Positions 30,646-40,435 of a DNA stretch of 64,000 nt are shown here, piece after piece (position 1 is the first letter of the stretch; every line of letters begins with the position of its first letter). A program made the position numbers and the translations under genes. This DNA is from Sutcliffiella tianshenii (lineage in GTDB: Bacteria > Bacillota > Bacilli > Bacillales > Bacillaceae_I). The stretch is from the NCBI RefSeq assembly GCF_016908565.1, contig NZ_JAFBED010000004.1, positions 62,001 through 126,000 of the forward strand, given 5' to 3'. Under the pieces are notes generated by a model. That model was not told where the DNA came from. It did no database searches and saw only the letters and a list, made by a program, of their open reading frames with translations.

Positions 30646-31757
30646 TTGTCATCGACAATACCTGCCCATGAACCACTGTCATTTTTTTCGTGGATCAGGA
30701 CATGAAAGGAATGACTCCAGCCTGAATCCATAATTAAACTTCTTATCGCCCTATTTCTTTTGCTCCGCTGGGAAAAAGGGTTGGGATCATAATTATCCTG
30801 CAAGTATTCCAGGATCCCCGCTGATACGAGGAATTCCCCTTGGTGCTTTGTACATACTGCAGTCATGTCCCCTTCTGTTAAAGCGTGATTCAATGCATCC
30901 AGGTGGATGTGTGCCGTCAGATCCATCTCACTCGGGTGGAGAAGCGGGTTTCTGATCATCTTATGGTCATAATAGCCTCTTAAGCTGCCTTCACAGTGTT
31001 CAGGACGCATCAGCTCATTGAAGGTATAGCCATAATCCACCGTGATAATGGACCCTTTTGCGAGAAAGAAGGACAGTTTCTTTGCATACTCCATCATTGC
31101 CAACGGAATCTCGATACGCTGCCCCTCCTTCAGTTCCAGTTTGAAGCTTTTCAGATAAGTCAGGATTGATTGCGAAGAGGGACTGTCTATCGTTTCCCTC
31201 AACTCACCATCATCACCCAATGTGACAAATACCTCAACCAGCTTCCCTTCCCGTTTTTCCACCACATGGACAGGAAAGGCATCAAACAGCTCATTTGAAA
31301 AAATGATTCCTTCCATCTGCTTTTCAGGCAGCTCATCCAGTGATGAATAGAAAGAAATATTGTACTCCCCTGCTAAAGTCTCTTTTTGTTTTTGTTGATG
31401 ATAAGGACTGGTCTCTACCATGTTATAAGCTACTGTACGATAGAACTCCTCATCCAGGAGCTTCATTTCCTCCAACAGCTGCTTGGCAAACCTTCCAGTC
31501 CCCCCACCGATTTCACAAATGACGGGAGCAAGGGCATTTTGTTTAAAATAAGCGAGGAATACCCCGGCAAATACCCTACCGTATATATCCGAAACATTGC
31601 TTGATGTCAGAAAATCCCCTTTTGCACCGACCTTGTCCTTCTTTTTCATGTAATAGCCGAACTCCTGATTGTATAGGACTTCATTCATATAGGTGGCATA
31701 GCTTATTTTACAGCCTGGTACATTTTTTATTTTTTTTATTAGGAAATCCGGAACCAT
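30630..31757 (-). CDS. SAM-dependent methyltransferase, MidA/NDUFAF7 family (COG1565)
   Basis: About 375 aa. VICEIGGGTGRFAKQLLEEM is the AdoMet-binding motif, followed by SNELFDAFPVHVVEKR and the family's ITVDYGYTFNEL. The mitochondrial homologue methylates an arginine of complex I; the bacterial target is unknown. Upstream yqgX ends within a few bases, so the two form an operon. A TTG at 31763 overlapping the yqgX stop is an alternative start. Confidence 0.85.
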   Translation of the reverse strand: MVPDFLIKKIKNVPGCKISYATYMNEVLYNQEFGYYMKKKDKVGAKGDFLTSSNVSDIYGRVFAGVFLAYFKQNALAPVICEIGGGTGRFAKQLLEEMKLLDEEFYRTVAYNMVETSPYHQQKQKETLAGEYNISFYSSLDELPEKQMEGIIFSNELFDAFPVHVVEKREGKLVEVFVTLGDDGELRETIDSPSSQSILTYLKSFKLELKEGQRIEIPLAMMEYAKKLSFFLAKGSIITVDYGYTFNELMRPEHCEGSLRGYYDHKMIRNPLLHPSEMDLTAHIHLDALNHALTEGDMTAVCTKHQGEFLVSAGILEYLQDNYDPNPFSQRSKRNRAIRSLIMDSGWSHSFHVLIHEKNDSGSWAGIVDDKEKKR

Positions 31758-31759
31758 GA

Positions 31760-32392
31760 TCAAAAGCCGTTCAGGAAAGGATTACTATCCATTTCTCGTT
31801 CGATGGTGGTAGTCATACCGTGCCCTGATAGGACTGTCGTCTCCTCAGGCAATACAAGAAGCTTATCATGAATACTTTTGATCAGCCTATTGTGATCACC
31901 GCCTGGCAGATCTGTACGGCCGATGCTGCCTGCAAAAAGCGCATCCCCCGCAAAAACAACTTTGCTCTCCTCATGGTAAAAACTCACACTTCCCGGAGAA
32001 TGGCCTGGAGTAAATAAAACCTCAAGGGTAAAATCGGATATGATGAGATTGCCTTCCTCTTGTATCAATATATCGGCAGGTTTTGCGGTGATTGCACCTA
32101 ATTGAAAGAATTGCGAGCCGTTGAGGCTTGGATCCATGAGCCAGTTTTTCTCTTTTTTATGCAAATAGACAGGAACCTTCCAATGATCACGTACCGAATC
32201 CACTGCCCCGATATGATCAAAGTGTGCATGTGTCAATAATACGGCTAATGGTGTCCAGCCCTTTTCTTCTATGTATTGAATCAATGCTTCCCCCTCACTG
32301 CCAGGGTCGATAACCAAGCACTCTCTTTTTGAATTGATCAGTAAGTACGCATTGGTCTGTAATGGGCCAAGCGGAAGCTGCATCCATTTCAT
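31760..32392 (-). CDS. yqgX: Metallo-beta-lactamase-fold hydrolase YqgX
   Basis: 210 aa. THAHFDHIGAV is the HxHxDH metal motif; LFTPGHSPGSVSFY, FAGDALFAGSIGRTDLPGGD and the C-terminal LSGHGMTTTIERE supply the other ligands. Glyoxalase II-like size and motifs. In Bacillus, YqgX is linked to bacillithiol-type thiol ester or hydroxyacyl hydrolysis. First gene of the pair with the methyltransferase. Confidence 0.9.
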   Translation of the reverse strand: MKWMQLPLGPLQTNAYLLINSKRECLVIDPGSEGEALIQYIEEKGWTPLAVLLTHAHFDHIGAVDSVRDHWKVPVYLHKKEKNWLMDPSLNGSQFFQLGAITAKPADILIQEEGNLIISDFTLEVLFTPGHSPGSVSFYHEESKVVFAGDALFAGSIGRTDLPGGDHNRLIKSIHDKLLVLPEETTVLSGHGMTTTIEREMDSNPFLNGF

Positions 32393-32470
32393 TTTTTATT
32401 CACACCTTTCTTGAAGTATCTACCCAACTATTTTACACTATAGAAAGAACCTTGAGAATCGAAAGGATAC

Positions 32471-32962
32471 GTGCCTATGAAGTCGATGTTTGGATTGGAA
32501 ATACAATGCACCGATGATACACCACAATACTTTCAGAATCTTTTGTTGCAAATTAAACACACAGCGAGCATCTTTGATGTGGACGATAATCTATTGATCA
32601 CCGATTCCGCAATGGAAGCCAAGCTTGTCAAGAACCTGTTGGCTGATCGATGCCTGCTAGAAGAAACCTACATACTGTCATTCTTGGAAAACCCTGCCCC
32701 GTCCACACTTTTCACCGACTATGGGTTTGTCTCGGAAAAGGAAAACCATTATCTGTATCAGGCGATGACAGCTGCTTTTCATATCAATAGCGGGAAAGTG
32801 GACGATATCAACATGGCCCTCATACAAATGGATGAATCAATCATCGCCGTGGAGGAACAATATAAAAAGCTGTACTTCATTGATAAAGAAAGCAGGGAAT
32901 ACATCCTCAAGGTTGCAAAATCATATGACATAGAAGTGTCATTTTTGGACCTCGACAAATAG
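32471..32962 (+). CDS. Hypothetical protein in the yqg cluster
   Basis: 163 aa if the GTG at 32471 is used (AAAGG 4 bp upstream); an ATG two codons later is equally possible. The protein is alpha-helical and acidic (LEIQCTDDTPQYFQNLL, AMTAAFHINSGKVDDINMAL) without a signal peptide or known motif. Divergent from yqgX, convergent with nothing. No family recognised. Confidence 0.65.
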   Translation: MPMKSMFGLEIQCTDDTPQYFQNLLLQIKHTASIFDVDDNLLITDSAMEAKLVKNLLADRCLLEETYILSFLENPAPSTLFTDYGFVSEKENHYLYQAMTAAFHINSGKVDDINMALIQMDESIIAVEEQYKKLYFIDKESREYILKVAKSYDIEVSFLDLDK

Positions 32963-33063
32963 TGGGAAAAGATTTAAAATATAAAAAGAGTGTAATGTCT
33001 TATTACATACTTTTTTATCGCCATTTCTTATGAATATGAAATGATTCCGAAAGGAGCGTTAAC

Positions 33064-33237
33064 ATGCCATTAGTCATTATCTTTGGTCTAGTAACGATAT
33101 TGTGTTTATTTGCTATCGTTCGTTCTTTACGTGAGAAGAACTTCCTAGCACTGCTATTCGCTTTAGGTACAGTTGTTGTATTCGGAGCGTTTACGGTAGC
33201 TACCCTGATCACTTCCGGTTACCCAGTAGCCCACTAA
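33064..33237 (+). CDS. yqgW: YqgW family membrane protein (DUF2759)
   Basis: 57 aa with AGGAG upstream. MPLVIIFGLVTILCLFAIV then a short loop and a second helix (LLFALGTVVVFGAFTVATLI) fit DUF2759. Conserved small membrane protein of the Bacillus yqg locus; function unknown. Confidence 0.85.
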   Translation: MPLVIIFGLVTILCLFAIVRSLREKNFLALLFALGTVVVFGAFTVATLITSGYPVAH

Positions 33238-33247
33238 TTGAATGGTA

Positions 33248-33290
33248 AAAAAAGAGTACTTCGCAAATTATGCGGAGTACTCTTTTTTTG
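33248..33290 (+). terminator. Terminator of yqgW
   Basis: AAAAGAGTACTTCGC pairs with GCGGAGTACTCTTTTTTT around AAATTAT. Confidence 0.9.
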
Positions 33291-33348
33291 GCAAACCTTT
33301 TATACTCCCTCCGAATATACTGATACTATATGTAGAAATGATGGGACA

Positions 33349-33555
33349 ATGTATAAATCCGGAGTATCTTATACAAAATTAGAGCATGGACTAATTCATT
33401 TTGTAAGAGAGGGGTGTGAAAAAAGATTGTCGGTCAAAACAGTTTGTGGGATTTGTAATGGGTCCGGAAAGAAAAAACTCGGGATCCTGCCTATCATGAA
33501 AAAATGCTCACGGTGTAACGGGTGTGGAAAGCTAAAACGCCCAGTCTCATTATAA
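33349..33555 (+). CDS. Small DnaJ-type zinc-finger protein
   Basis: 68 aa from the ATG at 33349; a ribosome-binding site is weak. The C-terminal half reads CGICNGSGKK, then KKCSRCNGCGKL, two CxxCxGxG-type repeats as in the DnaJ cysteine-rich domain. Such mini-proteins occur in Bacillus with unknown role. A TATACT-like element lies about 25 bp upstream. Moderately supported by the motif. Confidence 0.55.
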   Translation: MYKSGVSYTKLEHGLIHFVREGCEKRLSVKTVCGICNGSGKKKLGILPIMKKCSRCNGCGKLKRPVSL

Positions 33556-33597
33556 TGGATATTCTCAGACGACATGATATTATTTCCCTGTTCCTGA

Positions 33598-33634
33598 ACA
33601 TAAAAAAGCCTGGCATATTGCCAGGCTTTTGTTT
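33598..33634 (-). terminator. Terminator of yqgV
   Basis: AAAAGCCTGGC/GCCAGGCTTTT stem around ATATT with flanking A and T runs. Confidence 0.9.
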
Positions 33635-33950
33635 AGCGTTGTGCCCTTTTTGCTGCGACGGCAGCCAGTTTATCCTGCATGTGAACCTTTTTATCACGCC
33701 GGTCATCAATACGAATATTGGTTGCCACACGTTGCAACCCCTTTTGAAAAGGCGATTCATGTATTGCCTGGATTACGTTAAATAGATCAGGCAAATCTCC
33801 TTCTATGATCGTGCTCATAGGAGTCAGCTGATAGTTGATTTTTCCTTCTTCTTTATAGCTCTCCAAAATATCCTGGATTTCCGCTACATAATCACTTACA
33901 CTTGGGCCGTCTGTTCCAATTGGAATGACGGTTACGTCCACTATTGCCAA
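33633..33950 (-). CDS. yqgV: YqgV, thiamine-binding protein-like (MTH1187 family)
   Basis: 105 aa: MAIVDVTVIPIGTDGPSVSDYVAEIQ and GKINYQLTPMSTIIEGDL are typical of the UPF0045/MTH1187 family, small ferredoxin-like proteins that bind thiamine or related pyrimidines. The C-terminal tail (KLAAVAAKRAQR) is basic. Follows yqgU at 19 bp on the same strand. Confidence 0.85.
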   Translation of the reverse strand: MAIVDVTVIPIGTDGPSVSDYVAEIQDILESYKEEGKINYQLTPMSTIIEGDLPDLFNVIQAIHESPFQKGLQRVATNIRIDDRRDKKVHMQDKLAAVAAKRAQR

Positions 33951-33968
33951 AATGACTCACCCTCCTCA

Positions 33969-35102
33969 TTACGAATATTCAACTAAGTCTATCATTTCTT
34001 TTTCCGGAATGAAAATCAGTTGCTCCAGTTGAAATCCATAAAGGCAAAATTGGCCGTTTGGAGAAAATTTGATTGGTTTGTTTTCCAGATTTTCTAGCAG
34101 GATTTCCTTTTCCCCCTTATCAAGTCCAAAGGAAATGAATTGGAACGAAGCCGATAGGCCTTCCACTGCCCCACTACTAGTAGGAATAAATGTGAAAAAT
34201 TCGTTGGTGGTGCTGACAAATTCATAAAACGGAGTCACATAATTGGAGTACATGGATACAAGGGGTGCCTTGAATTGATGCACATTACTAAAGTTGAGAA
34301 TATCAAGAAAACTGTATTCTGCCACCATTTCATCTTCCATATCCCTGGTCATGGTCATCACGAAGTCAGAAAAAGCAGTGTACATGATCACATTATCCAT
34401 AAGCATTTCCGAATTACCTGTCCTTACATCATACGAAAGCAAAGGAGCAGATAACGATGGTTCATCTTGATCCCAATTAATATAGCCGACTTTGCTCTCA
34501 CCAAGCCATTGAACAAATGGATTGGTGAAATTTTCGCTAGTCATTTCTTTGGAAAAGATATCAAGCACGTACCCTTCAAATGTCCAATCTTCATGAAAGG
34601 AGGATACGGCGATATGTTTGTTTGTGTAAGGATTCCAAGAATAGACTAAATCTTGAGATTCAGGAAACTCCCAATTGCCGACAAGATTTCCAGAGGCATC
34701 CACAACACTTAAATGTCCTTCTGTATAGGAAGGTGCCGTCTGGATGGCAAACAAGTCATAGGTGCTGTTGGCTTCCACAGTCAGAATTGGTGAATCAGAG
34801 GTAAAAAACAGGGTACTTTCTCCTGATAGGACGTTGAAGGCATGCACTTCATTCTTTCCTGATGCCTCCATAATATATAATACAGTTTCATCATTAAGCC
34901 ATTCCACGACAGCACCGAATGAATCGAATGGAGCTTCAATTTGTTGGATGTCCTCAATGGAATAGGAAACCGGTTTTTCTTTATCGCTTACTTCTTCTTC
35001 GGATATTGGTGAGGGATCCACAACTTCTTTTGGATTCTCAGACGGCTGGCATCCAATAAGAAGACTAAACATTAAACTTAAGAAAATCATTCTTTTTTTC
35101 AT
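33969..35102 (-). CDS. yqgU: YqgU-like lipoprotein
   Basis: The start at 35102 is chosen for GGGGGG upstream; the longer frame has none. The 377-aa protein begins MKKRMIFLSLMFSLLIGC, a lipobox, then a Pro/Glu-rich linker and a large beta-rich domain (repeated 'W-N-E-T-V-L-Y'-like strands) that suggests a propeller. Located outside the membrane, lipid-anchored. Position and lipobox match YqgU of Bacillus; function unknown. Confidence 0.8.
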   Translation of the reverse strand: MKKRMIFLSLMFSLLIGCQPSENPKEVVDPSPISEEEVSDKEKPVSYSIEDIQQIEAPFDSFGAVVEWLNDETVLYIMEASGKNEVHAFNVLSGESTLFFTSDSPILTVEANSTYDLFAIQTAPSYTEGHLSVVDASGNLVGNWEFPESQDLVYSWNPYTNKHIAVSSFHEDWTFEGYVLDIFSKEMTSENFTNPFVQWLGESKVGYINWDQDEPSLSAPLLSYDVRTGNSEMLMDNVIMYTAFSDFVMTMTRDMEDEMVAEYSFLDILNFSNVHQFKAPLVSMYSNYVTPFYEFVSTTNEFFTFIPTSSGAVEGLSASFQFISFGLDKGEKEILLENLENKPIKFSPNGQFCLYGFQLEQLIFIPEKEMIDLVEYS

Positions 35103-35208
35103 TCCAGCCCCCCTATATTTTCCTTTTCTTCTATTACGATTATGAGGCACTAATAGTTTCAAAACAAGTGTAAAAAGGGATGAAAAATAAATAAATTTTT
35201 AAAAAAGA

Positions 35209-35248
35209 AAAAAGCGGATCCTCCATATAGGGACACGCTGTCGAAAAA
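35209..35248 (-). terminator. Terminator of yqgT
   Basis: AGCGTGTCC pairs with GGATCCGCT (imperfect), followed by TTTTTTC on the minus strand. Confidence 0.65.
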
Positions 35249-35253
35249 AGGCA

Positions 35254-36501
35254 CTATATATAGAGAGATGCGAGACAAATACCGTACACCTTCTGATAGA
35301 TATTTCCAAATTGGGAGAGCGGCAATGGGTTGATCCCTTTTCCAAGCTCTAGTGTAAATCCTGGTTTCTTAAACTCCTGGATAAACCAATCCTTAAAACC
35401 GGCATGACTGTCCACATAACGCACACTCTTATAGGTGCTGACCCGTTCAAACTCCACAGCCATCCTTTCCGCTTCATCCGGTTCGAATCCTTCATAGCCC
35501 CAGTAAAACTCTTCCCCTTGTGTATGAAACGCTACAACCATATCGAAGTTTTCCCGTTTCGCAAGCTCCGCCATTGCAATCACTTCGGGTTCCGTCAACG
35601 GATTATCGCCTGGGTAGTCCCGCGGTGCAGGGGCTTTTGGCTCTTTGCGCTCCTTTTCAATCTCCCACTTCGCCGGAAATTGATTATTCAAATCCACTCC
35701 ACGTATATTGGCCTTCCAACCTGTAAAATCCGGATGGTCACGATTGATCACCTCAACCTCCTTATTGTAAAAGTCATCCTTTGTTGGCCCGGAAAGGACC
35801 AGGTCCACTCCATCAGGGTTTACCATCGGTACGATGGATAAGGTAACCTGTTCGAATAAAGGATAAACCGGCACCCCCCTCATAGGCATATTATTTGTCA
35901 GCGCCAGCAGATAGTCATTTAAAAAGGTCATGATCACCGAGCTTGTAATCCATTCGTTTGCATGAAAGCTACCATTCCAATGGATTTTCTTTTTTCCTTT
36001 CCCAATCTTGAGGTGGTGGATTTGCTTACCCATGACAGATTGTCCGATTGTGGAACACTCCAGAAAAGGATAAACAACTTTCAAGCAATCCAAATCCTCT
36101 TTAAAAACACTGGAATCATATTTACGTGAAGGGTCTACGATACGGCTCGTCAATCTACGTGGGATGTCAATTGTATCACCTGTGTATAACATGGTTAAAT
36201 CCTTTTTATGATTCACTAAATATAGGGCGTCCAATCCGATATGAAGACTGCGAGCAATACTAAAAGCAGTATCTCCCTTTTTAACTTCATACGCTTCCCT
36301 TACAAACCCTGCAATCCCAACTTCTGAGTCCTGTGTAAGGTTTTTTTCATCCAACTCATTATTTGCCTGTTTTAATAGTTCCATCCTTACACCGAAGAGC
36401 CGGCTGTAATACCAGATTGAATCCCCTGTCCTTGGCTTCACCTTCAAGGGATTCATTCCGTGCTTTATTGTACAATTGTTATTTGCATCTTTTTTAATCA
36501 C
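35254..36501 (-). CDS. yqgT: YqgT, LysM and M14-type gamma-D-Glu-L-diamino acid endopeptidase
   Basis: 415 aa. Two LysM units at the N-terminus (VKPRTGDSIWYYSRLFGV and VKKGDTAFSIARSLHIGL) bind cell wall. The peptidase domain has IHWNGSFHANEWITSSV (HxxE zinc ligands), VAFHTQGEEFYW and FTLELGKGINPL (catalytic Glu). M14 enzymes of this form cleave the gamma-D-Glu-meso-diaminopimelate bond in spore or vegetative peptidoglycan peptides. Predicted cytoplasmic or spore-located, as no signal peptide is seen. Confidence 0.9.
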   Translation of the reverse strand: MIKKDANNNCTIKHGMNPLKVKPRTGDSIWYYSRLFGVRMELLKQANNELDEKNLTQDSEVGIAGFVREAYEVKKGDTAFSIARSLHIGLDALYLVNHKKDLTMLYTGDTIDIPRRLTSRIVDPSRKYDSSVFKEDLDCLKVVYPFLECSTIGQSVMGKQIHHLKIGKGKKKIHWNGSFHANEWITSSVIMTFLNDYLLALTNNMPMRGVPVYPLFEQVTLSIVPMVNPDGVDLVLSGPTKDDFYNKEVEVINRDHPDFTGWKANIRGVDLNNQFPAKWEIEKERKEPKAPAPRDYPGDNPLTEPEVIAMAELAKRENFDMVVAFHTQGEEFYWGYEGFEPDEAERMAVEFERVSTYKSVRYVDSHAGFKDWFIQEFKKPGFTLELGKGINPLPLSQFGNIYQKVYGICLASLYI

Positions 36502-36614
36502 TGTCCGTCACCATCCGGTCCTTGTCGAAATAGCCACTAGGTTTTTCTATTACTGTATGTGGGCCAGACTGGAGGTAGAACAGTTCTTGCGAAATGATGA
36601 CCATGTTGAAATAG

Positions 36615-36655
36615 AAAAAACCCCGACAAAGCAAATGCGCTTCATCGGGGTCTGA
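36615..36655 (-). terminator. Terminator of yqgS
   Basis: ACCCCGATGAAGC pairs with GCTTTGTCGGGGT with T residues on the minus strand. Confidence 0.85.
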
Positions 36656-36661
36656 TTTACG

Positions 36662-38557
36662 TTATTCTTTGATTTTTGTTTGATCCATTTGGATGGAAGT
36701 GCCATCATAGAATCTCAATAGGTCTCCATAGATGATCTGATCGGAGTATTGAAGTTCTTTTTTGGCTTTTTCCATGTAAGGTTCACATGCTTCCTGCTCG
36801 ACTTCTTCCTCAGACTCTTTATCATAGCAAGCATTTTTTGTGTAGATAACTTCATCAGTAACGAAGCTTCCGTCACGGAATACTACAAAATCGCTGCGAT
36901 CTTCAGAGAACAAGTCTTCACCAAACTGGATATCATTCTTCGTTTCCATTCCAAGTAAATGTTTGATGGTAGGCTTAAGGTCGACTTGACCGCTTACCGT
37001 ATCAAATTCCTTTGGATTCTTATCTGTTACGCCTGGAATGTGTACAATCATCGGTACACGCTGTAACTGAGCGTTTTCAAAAGGACGGATTTCCTTGCCT
37101 AGATACTGCTCCATTGCATCATTATGATTTTCTGAAATACCATAATGGTCTCCGTACATGATGATAACAGAGTTTTCATACAGTCCAGCGGCTTTCAGTT
37201 CATCAAAAAGGTGCTTGATGGACTGATCCAAGTAATTGGCTGTAGGGAAATATCTGTTTAAAGTACGACTGTTCGAATCGAACTCATCAACTTGTCGATC
37301 TTCTTCATCCAATACGAATGGGAAGTGATTTGTTAGTGTGATCATTTTTGCATAGAATGGTTTATCCATTTCTTTCATATAAGGAACGGATTGTTCAAAG
37401 AATTCCTTATCTTTGAGTCCCCATCCTACTGAGTTTTCCTCGGTTACATCATAGCTATCCACATCATAGAACGTTTCATAGCCTAATGCGTCATACATGA
37501 CGTCACGGTTCCAGAAGCTTTTGTTGTTCGCATGGAAGACTACTGGATTATAACCTTTTTCCTTTAAAACATTCGGTGTTGCAGTATGGAAGTCATTTGT
37601 ACCATGTGTAAAGAACACTGCACCACGACCAACAGGATATAATGAATTATCTAAAATGAACTCTGAATCAGATGTTTTACCTTGCCCTGTCTGATGGAAA
37701 AAATTGCTGAAATAATAACTTTGATCTTTAATTTCATTTAAGAATGGCGTTACAGGCTTCCCATTGATCTCTTGATCGATGACGAAGCTCTGCAAGGATT
37801 CCATTTTTACGACAATGACGTTTTTACCTTCCGCAATCCCGTAGAAGTCGTCATTGGGAGCTTTGTACTTAGCATTGATATAGTTCTGGATCTCAGCCAA
37901 TTCACTTCCATCGGCCAATGCACGCTGTGCGCGTGTCTTTGATTGAAGTACTGCATCATACACGTGATAGTTGTAAGTTCCAAGGTTTTTCACAAGGATT
38001 TCGCGGTCGAATGTACGCGTCAATAGCTGCGGTCTTTCTGTTTCCGCCAATCCTAGATTGAATAGGAAGATACCTACTATGGATAGGAAATACATTTTTC
38101 TTACCTTTGGACGCCATGTTGCAAAGCTTACGAATGCTGGAGTCCATTTGGCAAGTACGATAAGGATCACTACATCAAGGAACATCAATAAGTCCGCTGC
38201 ATACATTAACCCTGTGATACTTCCACCAAGATCACTCATGTTACCTGATTGGAACAATAATGGAATCGTGATGAAATCGTTGAAGAATCGGTAGTATACC
38301 GCATTTGCATAAAGTACAAATGAAATGATAAAGCTTGTAATGATTAAATATCGCTTGGCACCCTTTTCGCCAAAGAAGAGCGCGATGCCGGCTATCAGCA
38401 ATATAAAGCTCAATGGATTGATAAATAGGATAAATTCTTGTTTAACGGATTCAATGGTAATGTTAAATGCTGTTTTATATACGATATAGGTTTTTATCCA
38501 AAGCAGGACAACTGCGATCAGGATAAAAGGGACTTTAGATTTAAAAGCTTGCTTCAT
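36662..38557 (-). CDS. yqgS: Lipoteichoic acid synthase YqgS (LtaS family)
   Basis: 631 aa: five N-terminal membrane helices (within residues 1-175) and an extracellular sulfatase-like domain. FFHQTGQGKTSDSEFILDNSLYP carries the catalytic threonine; the metal-binding set continues with MYGDHYGIS and a downstream EQYLGKEIRPF. LtaS enzymes transfer glycerol-phosphate from phosphatidylglycerol to lipoteichoic acid. YqgS is one of several paralogues in Bacillus, partly linked to sporulation or envelope stress. Followed by its own terminator. Confidence 0.95.
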   Translation of the reverse strand: MKQAFKSKVPFILIAVVLLWIKTYIVYKTAFNITIESVKQEFILFINPLSFILLIAGIALFFGEKGAKRYLIITSFIISFVLYANAVYYRFFNDFITIPLLFQSGNMSDLGGSITGLMYAADLLMFLDVVILIVLAKWTPAFVSFATWRPKVRKMYFLSIVGIFLFNLGLAETERPQLLTRTFDREILVKNLGTYNYHVYDAVLQSKTRAQRALADGSELAEIQNYINAKYKAPNDDFYGIAEGKNVIVVKMESLQSFVIDQEINGKPVTPFLNEIKDQSYYFSNFFHQTGQGKTSDSEFILDNSLYPVGRGAVFFTHGTNDFHTATPNVLKEKGYNPVVFHANNKSFWNRDVMYDALGYETFYDVDSYDVTEENSVGWGLKDKEFFEQSVPYMKEMDKPFYAKMITLTNHFPFVLDEEDRQVDEFDSNSRTLNRYFPTANYLDQSIKHLFDELKAAGLYENSVIIMYGDHYGISENHNDAMEQYLGKEIRPFENAQLQRVPMIVHIPGVTDKNPKEFDTVSGQVDLKPTIKHLLGMETKNDIQFGEDLFSEDRSDFVVFRDGSFVTDEVIYTKNACYDKESEEEVEQEACEPYMEKAKKELQYSDQIIYGDLLRFYDGTSIQMDQTKIKE

Positions 38558-38929
38558 CTTTTTACCTCCTTATAACGAAAGACAGGGAAGCTCTTTTATT
38601 TATCTTCTTCATTATCTTTAGAAATTATATCTGTTGTTTTTGTTTTAATAAAAAATGACTACGACATATCTTAAAACTTTTTTAACAAAAAATCAATGGA
38701 TAATTAATACTCTGAAAAAACGGGATTGATAGAATAGTAGTATCTAGGCTATTCAACTCACTATATACATAGACGTTGAACAAGCATAAAAGTTTCATCT
38801 TTTTCAAAGTTTATATATTTAGAATTTTCAAATAAAAAAGAAGACTTACAAAAGAAGCCTTCTTTTCACCGCTATTCCGCTTCTTTCTTAGGTGTTTACC
38901 CTTTTTACGAAAGACATAAACGGAATTTA
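38558..38929. other. Intergenic region between glcK and yqgS
   Basis: A 372-bp gap. It holds the yqgS leader (minus strand), about 200 bp of AT-rich sequence without a recognised motif, and the glcK terminator. Confidence 0.5.
38832..38872 (-). terminator. Terminator of the yqgQ-glcK operon
   Basis: On the minus strand GAAGGCTT and AAGTCTTC pair around TCTTTTGT, followed by TTTTTT. Confidence 0.75.
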
Positions 38930-39889
38930 TTATATTTTTGTTTTTGCCAGATAAGCAGCTCCGATCACTCCTGCATCATTACCCAAAGTTGCAGTCGCAA
39001 TTTGAACGCCGACTTTTGTTCTTGGGAAAAGGAATTGATCGAAGTGCTCGCGCAAAGGTCTTAATAATGATTCCCCAGCACGGGACACTCCGCCGCCGAT
39101 GACTATTTTTTCAGGATTCAGTGCATTTGCCAGGTTGGCTAGTACAAGTCCTAATTGTGCGGTCACCGAGTGGACAACCATTGAAGCAACTTCTTCTCCC
39201 TCATTCGCAAGTTCAAATACCACTTTTGCCGTTAGACCTTCTTCTTTTGCCACTTTGGCAAGCCTGCTATCAGGATGTTCCTCCACTAGCCCGCTAGCTG
39301 TACGGACAATTCCTGTTGCAGATGCGATTGTCTCAAGACAACCGGTTTTACCACAGTTACATTGAGCCCCGCCTTGGGGAATGACTGTGATGTGACCGAT
39401 TTCCCCGCCGGCTCCGTTAATCCCGTGGACGACATCCCCATGGGTGATGATGCCTCCGCCGACGCCTGTACCAAGAGTGACACAGATCAAGTCCTTCGAG
39501 CCTTCTCCGGCACCCTTCCACATTTCTCCTATCGCTGCCAGGTTGGCATCATTATCCACAACGACAGGCAAACCTGTTTCCACTTCCAATAGGTCCTTCA
39601 GGGGATAGTTCTCCCAACCGAGGTTTACTGCTTCATAGATAAGGCCTGTTGCCATATTTACCGGACCAGGTGCACCCATGCCGATCGCTTGAAGCTTTGA
39701 TTTTGGCTCTTGAAGCTCATCCAGTTTCATATCGATCGCTTTTGCGATATCGGTTGTAATGTTCTTACCTTTTTCACTTATGTCTGTGACGATCTCCCAC
39801 TTGTGGACGATTTCACCATACTGGCTGATGAATGCCATTTTAATTGTTGTACCACCTAAATCAACGCCAACTAACCATTTGCTCTCCAT
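38930..39889 (-). CDS. glcK: ROK-family glucokinase
   Basis: The ATG at 39889 follows AAGGTGG by 6 bp, giving 319 aa. [13 protein letters not shown] is the phosphate-binding loop, [14 protein letters not shown] the ROK signature and [10 protein letters not shown] the zinc site. Phosphorylates glucose to glucose 6-phosphate with ATP in the cytoplasm. Coupled to yqgQ 16 bp upstream, as in Bacillus subtilis (yqgR). Confidence 0.95.
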   Translation of the reverse strand: MESKWLVGVDLGGTTIKMAFISQYGEIVHKWEIVTDISEKGKNITTDIAKAIDMKLDELQEPKSKLQAIGMGAPGPVNMATGLIYEAVNLGWENYPLKDLLEVETGLPVVVDNDANLAAIGEMWKGAGEGSKDLICVTLGTGVGGGIITHGDVVHGINGAGGEIGHITVIPQGGAQCNCGKTGCLETIASATGIVRTASGLVEEHPDSRLAKVAKEEGLTAKVVFELANEGEEVASMVVHSVTAQLGLVLANLANALNPEKIVIGGGVSRAGESLLRPLREHFDQFLFPRTKVGVQIATATLGNDAGVIGAAYLAKTKI

Positions 39890-39905
39890 ATTTTCCACCT
39901 TTTCT

Positions 39906-40097
39906 TTATCTTTGTTTGGATATTTCCTGTTTTATTAACATCATAGCAGCCCCGAAGCTTTGTGCATCCAGGACACCTGAGCGATAGAGCTCTCTTATCT
40001 CGTCTTCCATCATTTCCAGGTCCCCGATTTTATCGCCAGTATAAATATATGTACCATATCTTTTTAAAAGCTGTCTTATTTCTAGAATCGATTTCAT
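39906..40097 (-). CDS. yqgQ: YqgQ family protein (DUF910)
   Basis: 63 aa: [34 protein letters not shown] fits DUF910, a three-helix bundle of unknown function that may bind nucleic acid. First gene of the glucokinase operon; a likely promoter (TATACT near 40140 on the minus strand) precedes it. Confidence 0.9.
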   Translation of the reverse strand: MKSILEIRQLLKRYGTYIYTGDKIGDLEMMEDEIRELYRSGVLDAQSFGAAMMLIKQEISKQR

Positions 40098-40435
40098 ATT
40101 TCCACCTTTATCCCTGCAAAAGAGCGCTTTCTTCTATATTAGTATAAAGGATTCGCCTCGTTCGTCAAGTTCTACCGCGGGAAAGAGGACATGCCAATGT
40201 TGGGACCAATGGCATTTTGAAAAGGCTAGATACCACATTGTATTCTTACGTGTTCTCATTCTACCCTTTTGAAATTTACGTTCTGAAATGTTTGCATCAC
40301 GGATTTTCCATCTTGCAATAATTTGGGTGGGATGTGAAGGCAGCGTTTTGGTGCACTTTTTATGGAGAAGCTATACAACGGGGGGCTTTTGTTTTTTTAA
40401 TCGCCTCGTTGTGCTTGTGCGGTTAGATTTAATCC
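40098..40435. other. Upstream region of yqgQ
   Basis: About 340 bp between the yqgQ start and the tandem repeat array. No gene recognised. It should contain the yqgQ-glcK promoter near its left edge. Confidence 0.5.

Noticed and set aside
33238-33348. Extension of the zinc-finger gene upstream to 33238
   Set aside because: The upstream part overlaps the yqgW terminator hairpin and has no domain; the ATG at 33349 begins the zinc-finger part.
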